Part shown: positions 53,960 through 63,505 of the stretch, piece after piece
Layout of the letters: every line of letters begins with the position of its first letter
How positions within the stretch are numbered: position 1 is the stretch's first letter
DNA from: Periplaneta americana
Taxonomy: Eukaryota > Arthropoda > Insecta > Blattodea > Blattidae
Assembly (NCBI RefSeq): GCF_040183065.1
Contig: NC_091121.1
Span: 37,299,287-37,363,286 of the forward strand
Reading direction: 5' to 3'
DNA length: 64,000 nt
The notes under the pieces: generated by a model
Databases searched by the model: none
Told to the model about the DNA's origin: nothing
Seen by the model: the letters and a program-made list of their open reading frames with translations, nothing else
Made by a program: the position numbers and the translations under genes

Positions 53960-55166
53960 AAGAGAAAAATTCGTTTCGGTGCCGGGGATCGAACCCGGGT
54001 CCTTGGTTCTATGTACCAAGCGCTCTGACCACTGAGCTACGCCGAATTCAATCCACAGTACCGGATCAAATTCTCCTCCTTCAATGTTTCCCTTTGTGGC
54101 CTGACTCCAAGTTAGGCATATATTATGTTGACGTATATGTCCAATGTCAACTGCCATTATACTAGCAGCGCACTCAGCTGAGTGACTTATTTGGCCGGGA
54201 TTCCGGAGTTAAGTGCACAGTAATCTGTACTGACATGCACTGCTAGCATAGCACCGGATCAAATTCCCCTCCTCCAATGTTTCTCTTTATGGCCTGACTC
54301 CATGTTAGGCATATATGTTGACGTATATATGCTGTGGATTGAATTCGGCGTAGCTCAGTTGTGCACTTAACTGCGGAATCCCGGCCAAATAAGTCACTCG
54401 GCTGAGTGCGCTCCTACGCTCCTAGTATAATGGCAGTTGACATTGGACATGTATACGTCAACATATATATTATTTTAATGTACCGAAGTACATATGATAT
54501 TTCCATGCAGATATTCTGCGTCATCATACGATGAAAGAGTAATGGAACGGAGAAAATTTCTCTCCGGCGCCGGGATTTGAACCCGGGTTTCCAGCTCTAC
54601 GTGCTGATGATTTATCCACTAAGCCACACCGGATACCACCCCGGCGTCGGACAGAATCGTCTCAGATTAAGCTCCAACTCTTGGGTTCCCTCTAGTGGCC
54701 GCCCACTGCACTACGTCATAGATGTCTATGAACGTAGGACCGAAGTCCACACATGTGCTGAGGTGCACTCGTTGTGAGTGACTAGTTGGCCGGGATCCGA
54801 CGGAATAAGCGCCGTCTTAAATCACGAAGTGATTTACGCACATCATATATGTTATTTTAATGTACCGAAGTACATATGATATTTCCATGCAGATATTCTG
54901 CGTTATCATACAATGAAAGAGTAATGGAACGGAGAAAAATTCTCTCCGGCGCCGGGATTTGAACCCGGGTTTTCAGCTCTACGTGCTGATGCTTTATCCA
55001 CTAAGTCACACCGGATAGTCACTCACAACGAGTGCACCTCAGCACATGTGTGGACTTCGGTCCTACGTTCATAGACATCTATGACGTAGTGCAGAGGGCG
55101 GCCACTAGAGGGAACCCAAGAGTTGGAGCTTAATCTGAGACGATTCTGTCCGACGCCGGGATGGTA

Positions 55167-55238
55167 TCCGGTGTGGTTTAGTGGATAAAGCATCAGCACG
55201 TAGAGCTGAAAACCCGGGTTCAAATCCCGGCGCCGGAG
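55167..55238 (+). other. tRNA-like cloverleaf, type D (GTA at anticodon)
   Basis: 72 nt fold fully: acceptor TCCGGTG/CGCCGGA (one G-T pair), D stem GTTT/AAGC, anticodon arm TCAGC-acgtaga-GCTGA, T arm CCGGG-ttcaaat-CCCGG. Multicopy within this block and lacking a known isoacceptor body, so repeat-borne rather than a proven tRNA gene. Confidence 0.6.
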
Positions 55239-55357
55239 AAATTTTTTCTCCGTTCCATTACTCTTTCATCGTACGTCAACATATGCCTAGTTGGAGTCAG
55301 GCCTTAAAGGGAAACATTGAAGGAGGAGAATTTGATGACCCGGTGCTGTGGATTGAA

Positions 55358-55430
55358 TTCGGCGTAGCTCAGTGGTCAGAGCGCTTGGTACGTAGAACCA
55401 AGGACCTGGGTTCGATCCCCGGCGCCGGAA
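55358..55430 (+). other. tRNA-like cloverleaf, type C (GTA at anticodon)
   Basis: 73 nt: acceptor TTCGGCG/CGCCGGA pairs throughout (one G-T), D stem GCTC/GAGC, extended anticodon stem CTTGGT/ACCAAG with loop acgtaga, T arm CTGGG-ttcgatc-CCCGG. Shares the anticodon-arm pattern TTGGTACG..AACCAA with the unit at 35.2-35.5 kb. Confidence 0.6.
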
Positions 55431-55440
55431 CGAATTTTTC

Positions 55441-56236
55441 TCCCCAAATATTAATTGTCAATATTACAGATATTATTCTGTATGATAAATTAATAAATCT
55501 ATAATATTGCCTCATTTAAATTGCACCGCTTGAATTAAAACGCTCTGCTTCATTTAACAGATTTCCCCATTTATAAAATTTATAAAATGTAACAACGAAA
55601 TGTAAAACTTCTATTCAAGCCTGACCCCAGGGTCAAGGAAGACGACGGTCAGGAGGTTACATGAGAAAGGTATTTTGACCAGCAGCCCCTCTTATCAGTC
55701 TGCTGAAAGTCTATTTAAATCTTCAACATAATGTAAACACGCTTACTTGCTGGCATATGGCAATAAAGCTGTTCTGTCACGACCACAGAGAACCTATAAC
55801 TCCAGTCTGTCTGTCAATCCGAGGGCTACGGACACGACACAATCATCTGATTAATTTTTATAGTATAATTGTAGATAGCAAAAGTAAAGAATAATACAAT
55901 TCTTGTCATCTAGTTGGATTTCGATGGCTTGCTTGATGACCATATTCCAATAACGCGATTCCAGTGGTGGAGTCTAAATCCATCTTGTGGCCCGTTTTCA
56001 GGCTGAGTTGCGGTACTGCTGACTTATCGGCTAGACACGGTCCCATGGCACTTCATTCCCTGAAGAAGATGGCAGATCTAGTCATCGAAATCTTGGAATC
56101 AACAAACCAACTCACAGGGCTGAGAACCCAAGAAAAATTATTCCATTTATTATCCAACCCCGGAAAAGCCTCAAGTCTTGTAGGAAAAATAAATTTTGTG
56201 AAATGAAGGAGACTTTTATAACAGTATAGCCTACAG
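55441..56236. other. Unassigned; possible retroelement end at 55,920-56,215
   Basis: 55,964-56,206 (+) encodes 'LHSLKKMADLVIEILESTNQ', a pattern I associate with a repeated insect retroelement end, but I cannot name the family. The rest shows nothing. Confidence 0.3.
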
Positions 56237-57216
56237 CAGCGGTGGCGAAAATGTAATCGTGCGCCGAGCCACTGTGTAACCTGCAACGTGCATAGCACCT
56301 ATGGAGGGAGGCGGACACCCGAAGAGGAAGTGAAGCAACTGTCTGACTTATTAACGGATTTTCATTTTCCTTACGTCAAGCACTTAAATATAATTTTATA
56401 CAGTACAAGGCTACAAACTAATGTTTAGTACGTGTAACGAAGAAAGAAATGAACAATAAATGAACAATATCACAACCTAAAATTAATTGTCTTCAGAATG
56501 TGTCTGCGACAAAGTTTCAAAATCAGGAATTATGTCACTTACTGCCATCGTAGTTGATCACGAAGGTATTTGTTTGTCAGTCGTGATCTAAATTTGATTT
56601 TTACTATTTTAATTGTTGAAAATAATTTTGACGAACGTAAGTTGTAGCAAACATGGCTTCAACAGAGCAAGCGAAAGAACGGAGCTTCGGATATTTATTT
56701 TTTGGCAAAGATTTGAAAGTTCAACATTTGTCAAGTCCTTGCATCTAGCTTTCATTTGACATCACATAGTAAATCAGTGAGTTCAAATTTAAGAGCTAAC
56801 CGCATTATTCGTACATCTGCTGAAAAAGGGTCGACGTACAGAGATGATGATGATGATGATGATGATGATAACAACAATAACACTCAACCTTTTAATGTTT
56901 CATCAGTGACATGTAGTATAATGCCGTTTTATGTTATACAACCGTTTTCCTCATAATACTTGTGAACAAATCATACATTTAATATTCTCATCATATTGAC
57001 AGCAAAAAAATGCGTCCTCCCATCCTACTTGGAACTTTCGTACATAATTTCGAGAGAGACATATGCCACTCGCAGGTCAGAGACAAATACAAATGGAACG
57101 GAGTTTGACTCCAGTTGAGTGAGAGGGTGGGGGTTGGCGGAGGTTAGAAGCAAGTGAAATGCACAGCTATCACTGCGAGCCACAATGTTTCGCGAGTCAC
57201 GTTCTCGCCACGGCTG
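56237..57216 (-). mobile_element. hAT element, 980 bp, complete ends
   Basis: Terminal repeats 'CAGCGGTGGCGA' and, in reverse, 'CAGCCGTGGCGA', with 'GAGCC' motifs just inside both. Flanked by 8-bp repeats GCCTACAG and GTCTACAG (7 of 8). The minus strand at 56,440-56,700 retains the transposase C-terminal region homologous to 11,567-11,755 but with frame breaks. Most of the transposase is missing. (GAT)n lies at 56,844-56,867. Confidence 0.88.
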
Positions 57217-57289
57217 GTCTACAGTATACCATGAATTTATAGTGAAATAGATTATTGAAAATTCAAGTAAGATGAGACAACAAGTTTAT

Positions 57290-57545
57290 TTTAAATTTGT
57301 CGTCGATCTAGAAAAAGCTTAGGACAACTGTGTCACTAAATAAATATTCTGGAAAGGATTAGGTGACATGGAAATTCATGACAGAATCATATTTGCAATA
57401 AAAATATAAATAAAAACACTGTAGGCCAATTAAAGGTAAAAATTAGGAAATGTATATTGGAGATTAAAATTGCAAAGAGTCTTAGTCAATGTTGCAGTAT
57501 GTCACCCACACTATTTAAGATGTAGCTATAGAGAACATGATCAAA
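57290..57545 (+). pseudogene. LINE reverse transcriptase fragment
   Basis: 'KFVVDLEKA' then a stop, 'FWKGLGDMEIHDRIIFAIKI' and, in a shifted frame, a degenerate 'GxxQGCxxSPxLF' block. This is the RT region starting at the first catalytic Asp of an RTE-like LINE. Confidence 0.6.
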
Positions 57546-57969
57546 TTATAAAAAAAATGTTCATAAATTGGAATAGGTTACCTGTTGGAGAAGAATCATT
57601 ATAACCATTATGGTTTTTATGATTAAAGGCTAACTGCGTGGTAGTACGGAATTTATGATAAGGATTTTGTTTGAAGAACATGATAAATGGCGTTTGAAAG
57701 AACATTTATATAAGAAATTTTATAAGAGATGTGAGAGAGTTTCTGAGGATTTAAGATTGGAGGACCAGACAGGTTATAATTAAGGGATGTGAAGAATAAG
57801 AGTACTTGGTGGTTTAGACTAATGAAGATAGTTAAGAAGATTACATTATGAAAAGAATTAATGAAGACAATTACAGCAATGCTACGTGATATTTTATGGG
57901 TGGAAATATGGCGTGAGAAATAAAGTTGAAATATTAAATTCAACAGTTTGAAGTGCTAGAATAATTTCA
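57546..57969. other. Unassigned stretch
   Basis: AT-rich; nothing recognised. Confidence 0.35.
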
Positions 57970-58500
57970 AGAGAAAAATTGTTCCGGGGCCGGGTATTAA
58001 AACCCGCACTAGCGCTCTACCGACTGAGCTACCCAGAAACTCCATCCGACACAATCTCAATTTTTCCCCTTATATCCATACAACTCCAGAGGGTTGACGA
58101 GACGCCAGAGACCCAAATCGAGTGCACATTAACTCAGTGTGGCTTGGAATTATTGTTTTCTGTTAACGTACTGCAGTAACGTATATATTATGCAAATCTA
58201 ACTTTTCAGGTAAAGCTCCCTGTAAAGCAGACTTGAATAATTTCAAGGGGAAAATTGTACCGGGGCCAGGTATCGATCCCGGGACCTCTGGTTGAACGCA
58301 ACAGTGCTCTACCGACTGAGCTACCTAGAAACTCCACTTACTGTATATCCACACAACTCGAGTGGGGTGACGAGACGCCAGAGACCCACATCGAGTGCAT
58401 ACAAACTCTGTGTGACTTGGAATTGTGGTTTTCTGTTAACGTACCTTTAGTAACGTATATATTATGCAAATCTAGTTTTCAGGTAAGGCTCTTACGACCA
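57970..58500 (-). repeat. Tandem tRNA-like repeat, two units of about 280 bp
   Basis: Units start at about 57,970 and 58,248. Each has, in order, 'ttgt.ccggggcc.ggtat' (3' side of the tRNA-like part, minus orientation), 'ctctaccgactgagctacc', 'gagacgccagagaccca' and 'ttttctgttaacgta'. The order corresponds to B then A of the inverted block at 34,991-35,565, so both loci belong to one family. The tRNA-like parts here are more decayed. Confidence 0.87.
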
Positions 58501-58528
58501 TGATTCTGAAAATTATCTAAGAAATTAT

Positions 58529-58717
58529 GGGCCATATTCATAGACATTCTTAGCGCTGACTTCCGGTGGATGATCAACGAACTAATATTTTTCGTATTCA
58601 TAAACCAGTGTTAGCGATATGATATGATATGAATCCCGTACAATTAACCAGTCGATAGCCGGGGCTAGTTTAGCACGCTCGTAGCGCGGGCTAGCGAAAT
58701 GTCTATTAATAGTACCC
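58529..58717. mobile_element. Harbinger-like MITE, second 189-bp copy
   Basis: Flanked by TAT (58,526-58,528 and 58,718-58,720). Same ends and body as 28,572-28,760, including 'cggggctagtttagcacgct'. Equal length, moderate sequence divergence. Confidence 0.87.
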
Positions 58718-58720
58718 TAT

Positions 58721-59368
58721 GAGTTTAGAAGTAAGGAAAATAATAGGTCAGAACCTATAAATCCTGTCCCTAATTATTACAGGTCCTATGGAATCCTTCT
58801 GGTGCAATATAAGCGACGCCGCTGGGCGTAATATCTTTATGCCGAGCAATTGATTATCATCTTTAACTACAAGAAGACACATAATCTATGAGGGGTACAA
58901 GCTTAACTATCTAGCCAGCAAAGAACTTTGTTATACTCTTGCTTTCAATTAGATTACACTTACGGAATTCCTTGCAGAATCTCGGAGCCTGATCGCTAGA
59001 ATTAAGTAGTGACTAAAGTTACCGTAACATCTAAGTTCCCCTCCGTAACAATATAGTTCACTAGAGAAAGGGTCCAAACTTCTGGAAGAGGGTTCAGTGG
59101 GAGGAGGGAGAGGATTCGTAGAGGTCTGGTTAGAGAGGGATGATATGAAGGGTTCGTTGGAGGAGGAGGATAGTACTAGTTTGTAATTAGTAATTACCGT
59201 ACCCCCGCCGCTCTCACGCCTGTCAGATAGTGAACAGTTGACAAGCAGTTAGCGTGTGCTCCTCGGCCGATAACGTCAACATCGTTCTGGCGGCGGCAGA
59301 GCGCACGAGGTGCGTCGCGATGGCACTTAAAAATGGTCAGCCTTTTTAAAGTAACATTTTAAATATAT
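58721..59368. other. Unassigned, partly GC-rich
   Basis: 59,040-59,170 is purine-rich ('gtgggaggagggagaggatt'); 59,200-59,330 is CpG-containing. No gene or element recognised. Confidence 0.35.
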
Positions 59369-60590
59369 AACCACCGGCGTAGCTCAGTCGGCTGAGGCGC
59401 TTGACTGCCGATCCGGAGTTGCACTCGGGCGTGAGTTGGACTCACGCTTGGGCGATTACCTGTTGGGTTTTTACTACGACGTTTACCCCAACTGTAAGGT
59501 AAATGTCACATAACCTATGGAAAATCCTCGGACCTCATCTCGCCAAAATACCATCTCGATATCACCAAAAAATATCTTCAAAATATGTGACTGGTTCTCA
59601 GTCAATAAATTGGTATTAAATTGTAACAAAACTAACATAATTCAACTTAAATCCTGTCCAAATTCAACCTCGCAAATTTCTAGCGCACTAATTAACAATA
59701 GATCCCTATTAGAAACAACAAAAACCAAATTTCTTAGCTTAAAAATCGATAATGTGTTAAATTGGAAAAATCGTATTAAAGAAATTATCCCCAAACAAAA
59801 TTCAGCTTGTTTTGCTATTAGATCTATGCAAAAGATAGTAAATATCAATACCTTAAAAACAATATACTTTGCATACTTCCACTCGTTAATGAGTTTTGGA
59901 ATAATGTTCTGGGGAAATTCCACAGATAGTAACAGTATATTTCTATTACAAAAAAAAAGAGTAATTAGAATAATATTAGGTGCCAAATCTAGGGAATTGA
60001 GTAGGACTATTGTCAAAAACCTACAAATAATGCCCATGGCTAGTCAGTATATCTTTTCATTAATAATCTTCCTCTTATGTAATCGTGAAAACTTTGTAAC
60101 TAATTCAATAGTTCATAGCATAAATACACGTCAAGAAACGACTTTCATACTCCATCGGCAAATCTATCGTGCTATCAAAAAGGAGTGCGTTATATGGCAG
60201 TAAAATTTTTTTAATAGCCTCCCTATGGATATAAAAAATGAAACTCAAAACATAAGATTATTTAGGGCCAAATTAAAGAAGTACCTAATTTCTCACGCCT
60301 TCTATTCTGTAGGTGAATTCATGACATTCAATAACACTTAATGAAATTGATACTAAAATTATGTGTTGTACTAGTAGACTATATTGTAAATCTCGTCTGT
60401 ATATATTTCATCTAGACTGTGACTATAAATTAAGACTTATAATATTACGTTTTTTGACTTGTTCCATATTCTAGCTGTAAGCAATGTAGCAATACCATGG
60501 AATGTTAATAAATACAATACAATACCAATCCTAGTAAATAACCTAGTAGTTGATACAGTGTTGTTAAATAACGAAGTAAAAAAAACATGA
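59369..60590 (+). mobile_element. tRNA-derived SINE, split by a LINE
   Basis: 5' part 59,369-59,568: tRNA-like head 'ccggcgtagctcagtcggct' (A box), a weak B box near 'gtgagttggactcacgct', then the body to 'ctcgatatcacca'. 3' part 60,524-60,590: 'aaataacctagtagttgata' and 'gttgttaaataacgaagtaa' plus an A run. The LINE between is bracketed by ACCAA. This SINE family differs from the one at 8682-8920. Confidence 0.8.
59569..60523 (+). mobile_element. CR1/Jockey-type LINE inside the SINE
   Basis: Coding begins at 'NIFKICDWFSVNKLVLNCNK' and continues 'FLSLKIDNVLNWKNRIKEII', 'LKTIYFAYFHSLMSFGIMFW' and 'QIMPMASQYIFSLIIFLLCN'. A one-base frame change near 60,130 is followed by 'NSLPMDIKNETQNIRLFRAK' (with one stop before it) and a stop at about 60,340. 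The 3' UTR ends in 'aataaatacaatacaatac'. The apparent Met at 59,517 lies in SINE sequence and is not the real start; the copy is 5'-truncated after the RT active site. Confidence 0.83.
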
Positions 60591-60783
60591 AATACAGGGT
60601 GATTCTGGGTGAAAGAGTCTTACTCTGAGGGGTGATAGTACAGGCGATTCTAAAGGAGAAACATATAAACATACGAAAGGCACAGTATTTATCGAGTAAA
60701 ACCGTGTTAACATTCAGGGAAGAATTATTTTAAGGAAAGTATTCCTTAGGGACTAATATGGTATTCTCACAGTATAGTGTATA

Positions 60784-60933
60784 CAGTCACAAAGCTTGAG
60801 TTATGAGGGTGCTAGGAACAATAGACTGTGTCGGTACTATTTCGCATTATCAGTAATGAGGCGATATTAGCGATCCTAGCGGTTAGCAACTATCTATGGA
60901 TGCATATTTACTACATATTGAGCTTCGTGACTG
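60784..60933. mobile_element. TA-flanked MITE, 150 bp
   Basis: TA at 60,782-60,783 and 60,934-60,935; ends CAGTCACAAAGCTTGAG and, in reverse, CAGTCACGAAGCTCAAT. Noncoding, Tc1/mariner-like. Confidence 0.85.
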
Positions 60934-61009
60934 TATATACTAGATTGTGATATTATAATAATTGTGAAGATTATAACAGCTTATTCCTTGGATATAGTAC
61001 AACAAAAAA

Positions 61010-62513
61010 TTAACTTTGCTCTAGAATATGCCATTAGGAAAAATCAGGATAACAGAGAGGGTTTGGAATTCAACGGGTTACATCAGCTTCTTGTCTATGC
61101 GGATGATGTGAATACGTTAGGAGAAAATCCACAAACGATTAGGGAAAACACGGAAATTTTACTTGAAGCAAGTAAACTGATAGGTTTGAAAGTAAATTCC
61201 GAAAAGCCAAAGTACAGACGTGGACAAATTATTAACAAAATTGACGATTTTTATGATTAATTGTATTTACAAAGTTTCACTTTTCAATTTAGACTACAAT
61301 TGACAATTTTGCATATTTCTATCATTACAGTAGATAGAAATATGCAAAAATTTCAAATGTAGGCTATTCTAAATTGAAGAGTCAAATTTTATAAAAAATA
61401 TATAATAAAATCTTCAATTTTCCTAATAATTTGTAAATATTATGCAAAAATGTCAACTGCAGTCTAAAGTGAAGAGTAAAATTCTGTAAAAATATATAAT
61501 AAAAATCTTCAGTTGTGCTAATAATTTGCAAATATCCAAAATGTCACCTGTAGTCCAAATTGAAGAGTCGAATTTTGTAAAAAATATATTTAAAAAACCT
61601 TCACTTTTGCTAATAATTTGTAAATTTGCGAAAATATCAATTGTAGTCTAAATTGAAGAGTGAAATTTTGTAAAAATATAAAATAAAAATCTTCGATTTT
61701 TCTAATAATTTCGAAATACCCAAATATGTCAACTGTAGTCTAAATTGAAGAATCATAGTTTGTAAAAATATATAATAAAAATCTCCAATTTTGCTAATAA
61801 TTTGTCCACGTCTGTATTTGACTAGGCCTATTTCTCGTGACCAGAATACTGTACGAAATGGAAATATAAAAATTTGAGATATATATCCTTCGAAGAGGTG
61901 GAAAAATCCAATTATATTGGAGCAACAGTAACAAATATAAATGACACTCTGGAGGAAATTAAACGCAGAATAAATATGGGAAATGCTTATTATTATTCGG
62001 TTGACAAGATTTTGTCATCCAGTCTGCTGTCAAAAAATCTTGGATTTAAAATTTATAAAAGAGTTATATTACCGGTTGTTCTGTATGGTTCTGAAACTGG
62101 GACTCTCACTTTGAGAGAGGATCAGAGATTAGGAGTGTCTGAGGATAAGGTTCTTAGGAAAATATTTATGGCTAAGAGGGCTAAGTTACAGGAGAATCGA
62201 GAAAGTTGCACAATGCAAAACTGCACGCATTTTATTCTTCACCTGACATAATTAGGAATATTAAATCCAGACGTTTGAGATGGACAGGGCATGTAGGACG
62301 TATGAGCGTTTCCAGAAATGCATATAGAGTGTTAGTTGGGAGGCCAGAGGGAGAAAGACCTTTGGGGAGGCCGAGACGTATATGGGAGGATAACATTAAA
62401 ATGGATTTGAGGGAGGTGGGATATAATCTTGCACAGGATAGGCACCGATGACGGGCTTATGTGAGGGCGGCAATAAACCTGCGGGTTCCTTAAAAGCCAT
62501 TTGTAAGTAAGTA
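61010..62513 (+). mobile_element. RTE-like LINE (copy K), split by a foldback MITE
   Basis: First part 61,010-61,212: '[20 protein letters not shown]', '[20 protein letters not shown]' (YADD intact) and '[13 protein letters not shown]'. Second part 61,817-62,513: '[20 protein letters not shown]', 'SVDKILSSSLLSKNLGFKIY', 'RLRWTGHVGRMSVSRNAYRV' and 'RPLGRPRRIWEDNIKMDLRE', with the tail 'ttgtaagtaagtaag'. It has one stop near 61,877, a frame break near 62,195 and a small deletion near the C-terminus. Confidence 0.88.
61215..61814. mobile_element. Foldback MITE with internal 92-bp minisatellite
   Basis: Exactly 600 bp, TA on both sides (61,213-61,214 and 61,815-61,816), ends CAGACGTGGACAAATTATTA. 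The motif 'ctaataattt' recurs at 61,423, 61,518, 61,610, 61,702 and 61,794, giving periods of 95, 92, 92 and 92 bp. The left arm (61,215-61,325) is a single inverted copy of the same unit, with a loop at 61,320-61,335 ('tctatcattacagtagatag'). Confidence 0.92.
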
Positions 62514-63426
62514 AGAAAGAATTTCTAAAAGCTTAAGTCTAATCTATATCATCAATATTGATGAATGTATTCCAGCCTATTTGAAAATACTCATATCCAT
62601 TCTGATGCAGGAGAGTTTTTCAGCTGTTTTAGAGTTCTTAGCCTAACCGACGGATACAACAAACGAAGCCAGAAATAATCAAATCTGTTGCTTACATCAT
62701 ACATTATTCTGGTTTACACGAAAGTAGGTAGAGCATGTAGTTTTTAAATCCCAGTTTACAATCAGACGAGTTAAAAACACATGCATTTCATACAAGCAGA
62801 TTCGTGTATGGTTTTGTAACTTAATTTTCCATTCGGCTTTTAATAAAGAGGGGGGGGGGAAATTACATTTACATGTAGAAACTATGTTGATGTAACACTA
62901 AAACTGTGTGTTACACTCATCCGTTCCAACTCCTCCTCCCCTCCAACACATGTATAACATTCCTGTTTTTTTATATATTTTGGACGTAACAATAACTCGG
63001 TTACATTCGCGTATAAATATTATTATACATTCAATAATTGTATATCTCGATTTCTAATTTCACTTTGAGCCATTCTTTATGACATTATTCTTTTGTTTTG
63101 CAATTATAAATGTGTATATAGGAAAATGTGTCAAAATTTGAAATACAAAACAGAAGCCTATCCAAAGTTAATAGAGCGTAAATTGTACAACAGAAATGAG
63201 ACATAAAAGAACTACGTCAGACAGATACAGATCAGCCATATCAAAATCAGTTCTCCTCCATAAAATAAAGTTACCGAAAATGGAATATCTTGCGAGATTA
63301 ATGGAAAACAGAGCGACTACGGAGGACTGTTGAGTTCAGACCTTTTCCCTGGAGGAATAATGTATGCTATACCGGAGAGGAAGGTGAGATCAACAGCAAA
63401 AGAAACAATAATTCAGATCTTCACGT
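62514..63426. other. Unassigned stretch
   Basis: AT-rich with a G run at 62,851-62,860. Nothing recognised. Confidence 0.35.
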
Positions 63427-63505
63427 TTTACTTACTTACTGACTTGCAAGGAATCCGGAGTTTCATTGCCGCCCTTACATAAGCCCCCCCCCCATTGGTC
63501 CCTAT
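63427..63505 (-). mobile_element. RTE-like LINE (copy L), extreme 3' end
   Basis: 'cttactgacttgcaaggaat', 'tttcattgccgcccttacat' and 'cattggtccctatc' match the 3' terminal 80 bp of the TAAG-tailed family, with a C-run expansion at 63,486-63,493. It is cut by or abuts the next LINE. Confidence 0.75.

Larger units (their letters stand above)
53960..55440. repeat. Complex inverted-repeat block of tRNA-like units
   Basis: At least six tRNA-like segments of two types. Type C ('ggcgtagctcagtggtcaga'): 53,980-54,050 (-), a truncated start at 54,346-54,361 (+) and 55,358-55,430 (+). Type D ('gtgtggtttagtggataaag'): 54,563-54,636 (-), 54,950-55,015 (-) and 55,167-55,238 (+). Inverted pairs: 54,114-54,225 with 54,361-54,475; 54,540-54,785 with 55,018-55,260; 54,060-54,140 with 55,265-55,345. 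A direct pair is 54,459-54,636 and 54,843-55,018 (offset 384). The near-identical 66-codon frames on opposite strands at 54,577-54,777 and 55,023-55,223 are by-products of the inverted repeat, not genes. Confidence 0.9.

Noticed and set aside
54577-55223. Two near-identical 66-codon proteins on opposite strands
   Set aside because: They are the two arms of the tRNA-like inverted repeat; the translation starts in the tRNA T arm.
61423-61814. CRISPR-like regularly spaced repeat
   Set aside because: The whole 92-bp period is repeated without unique spacers, inside a TA-flanked transposon of a eukaryote.
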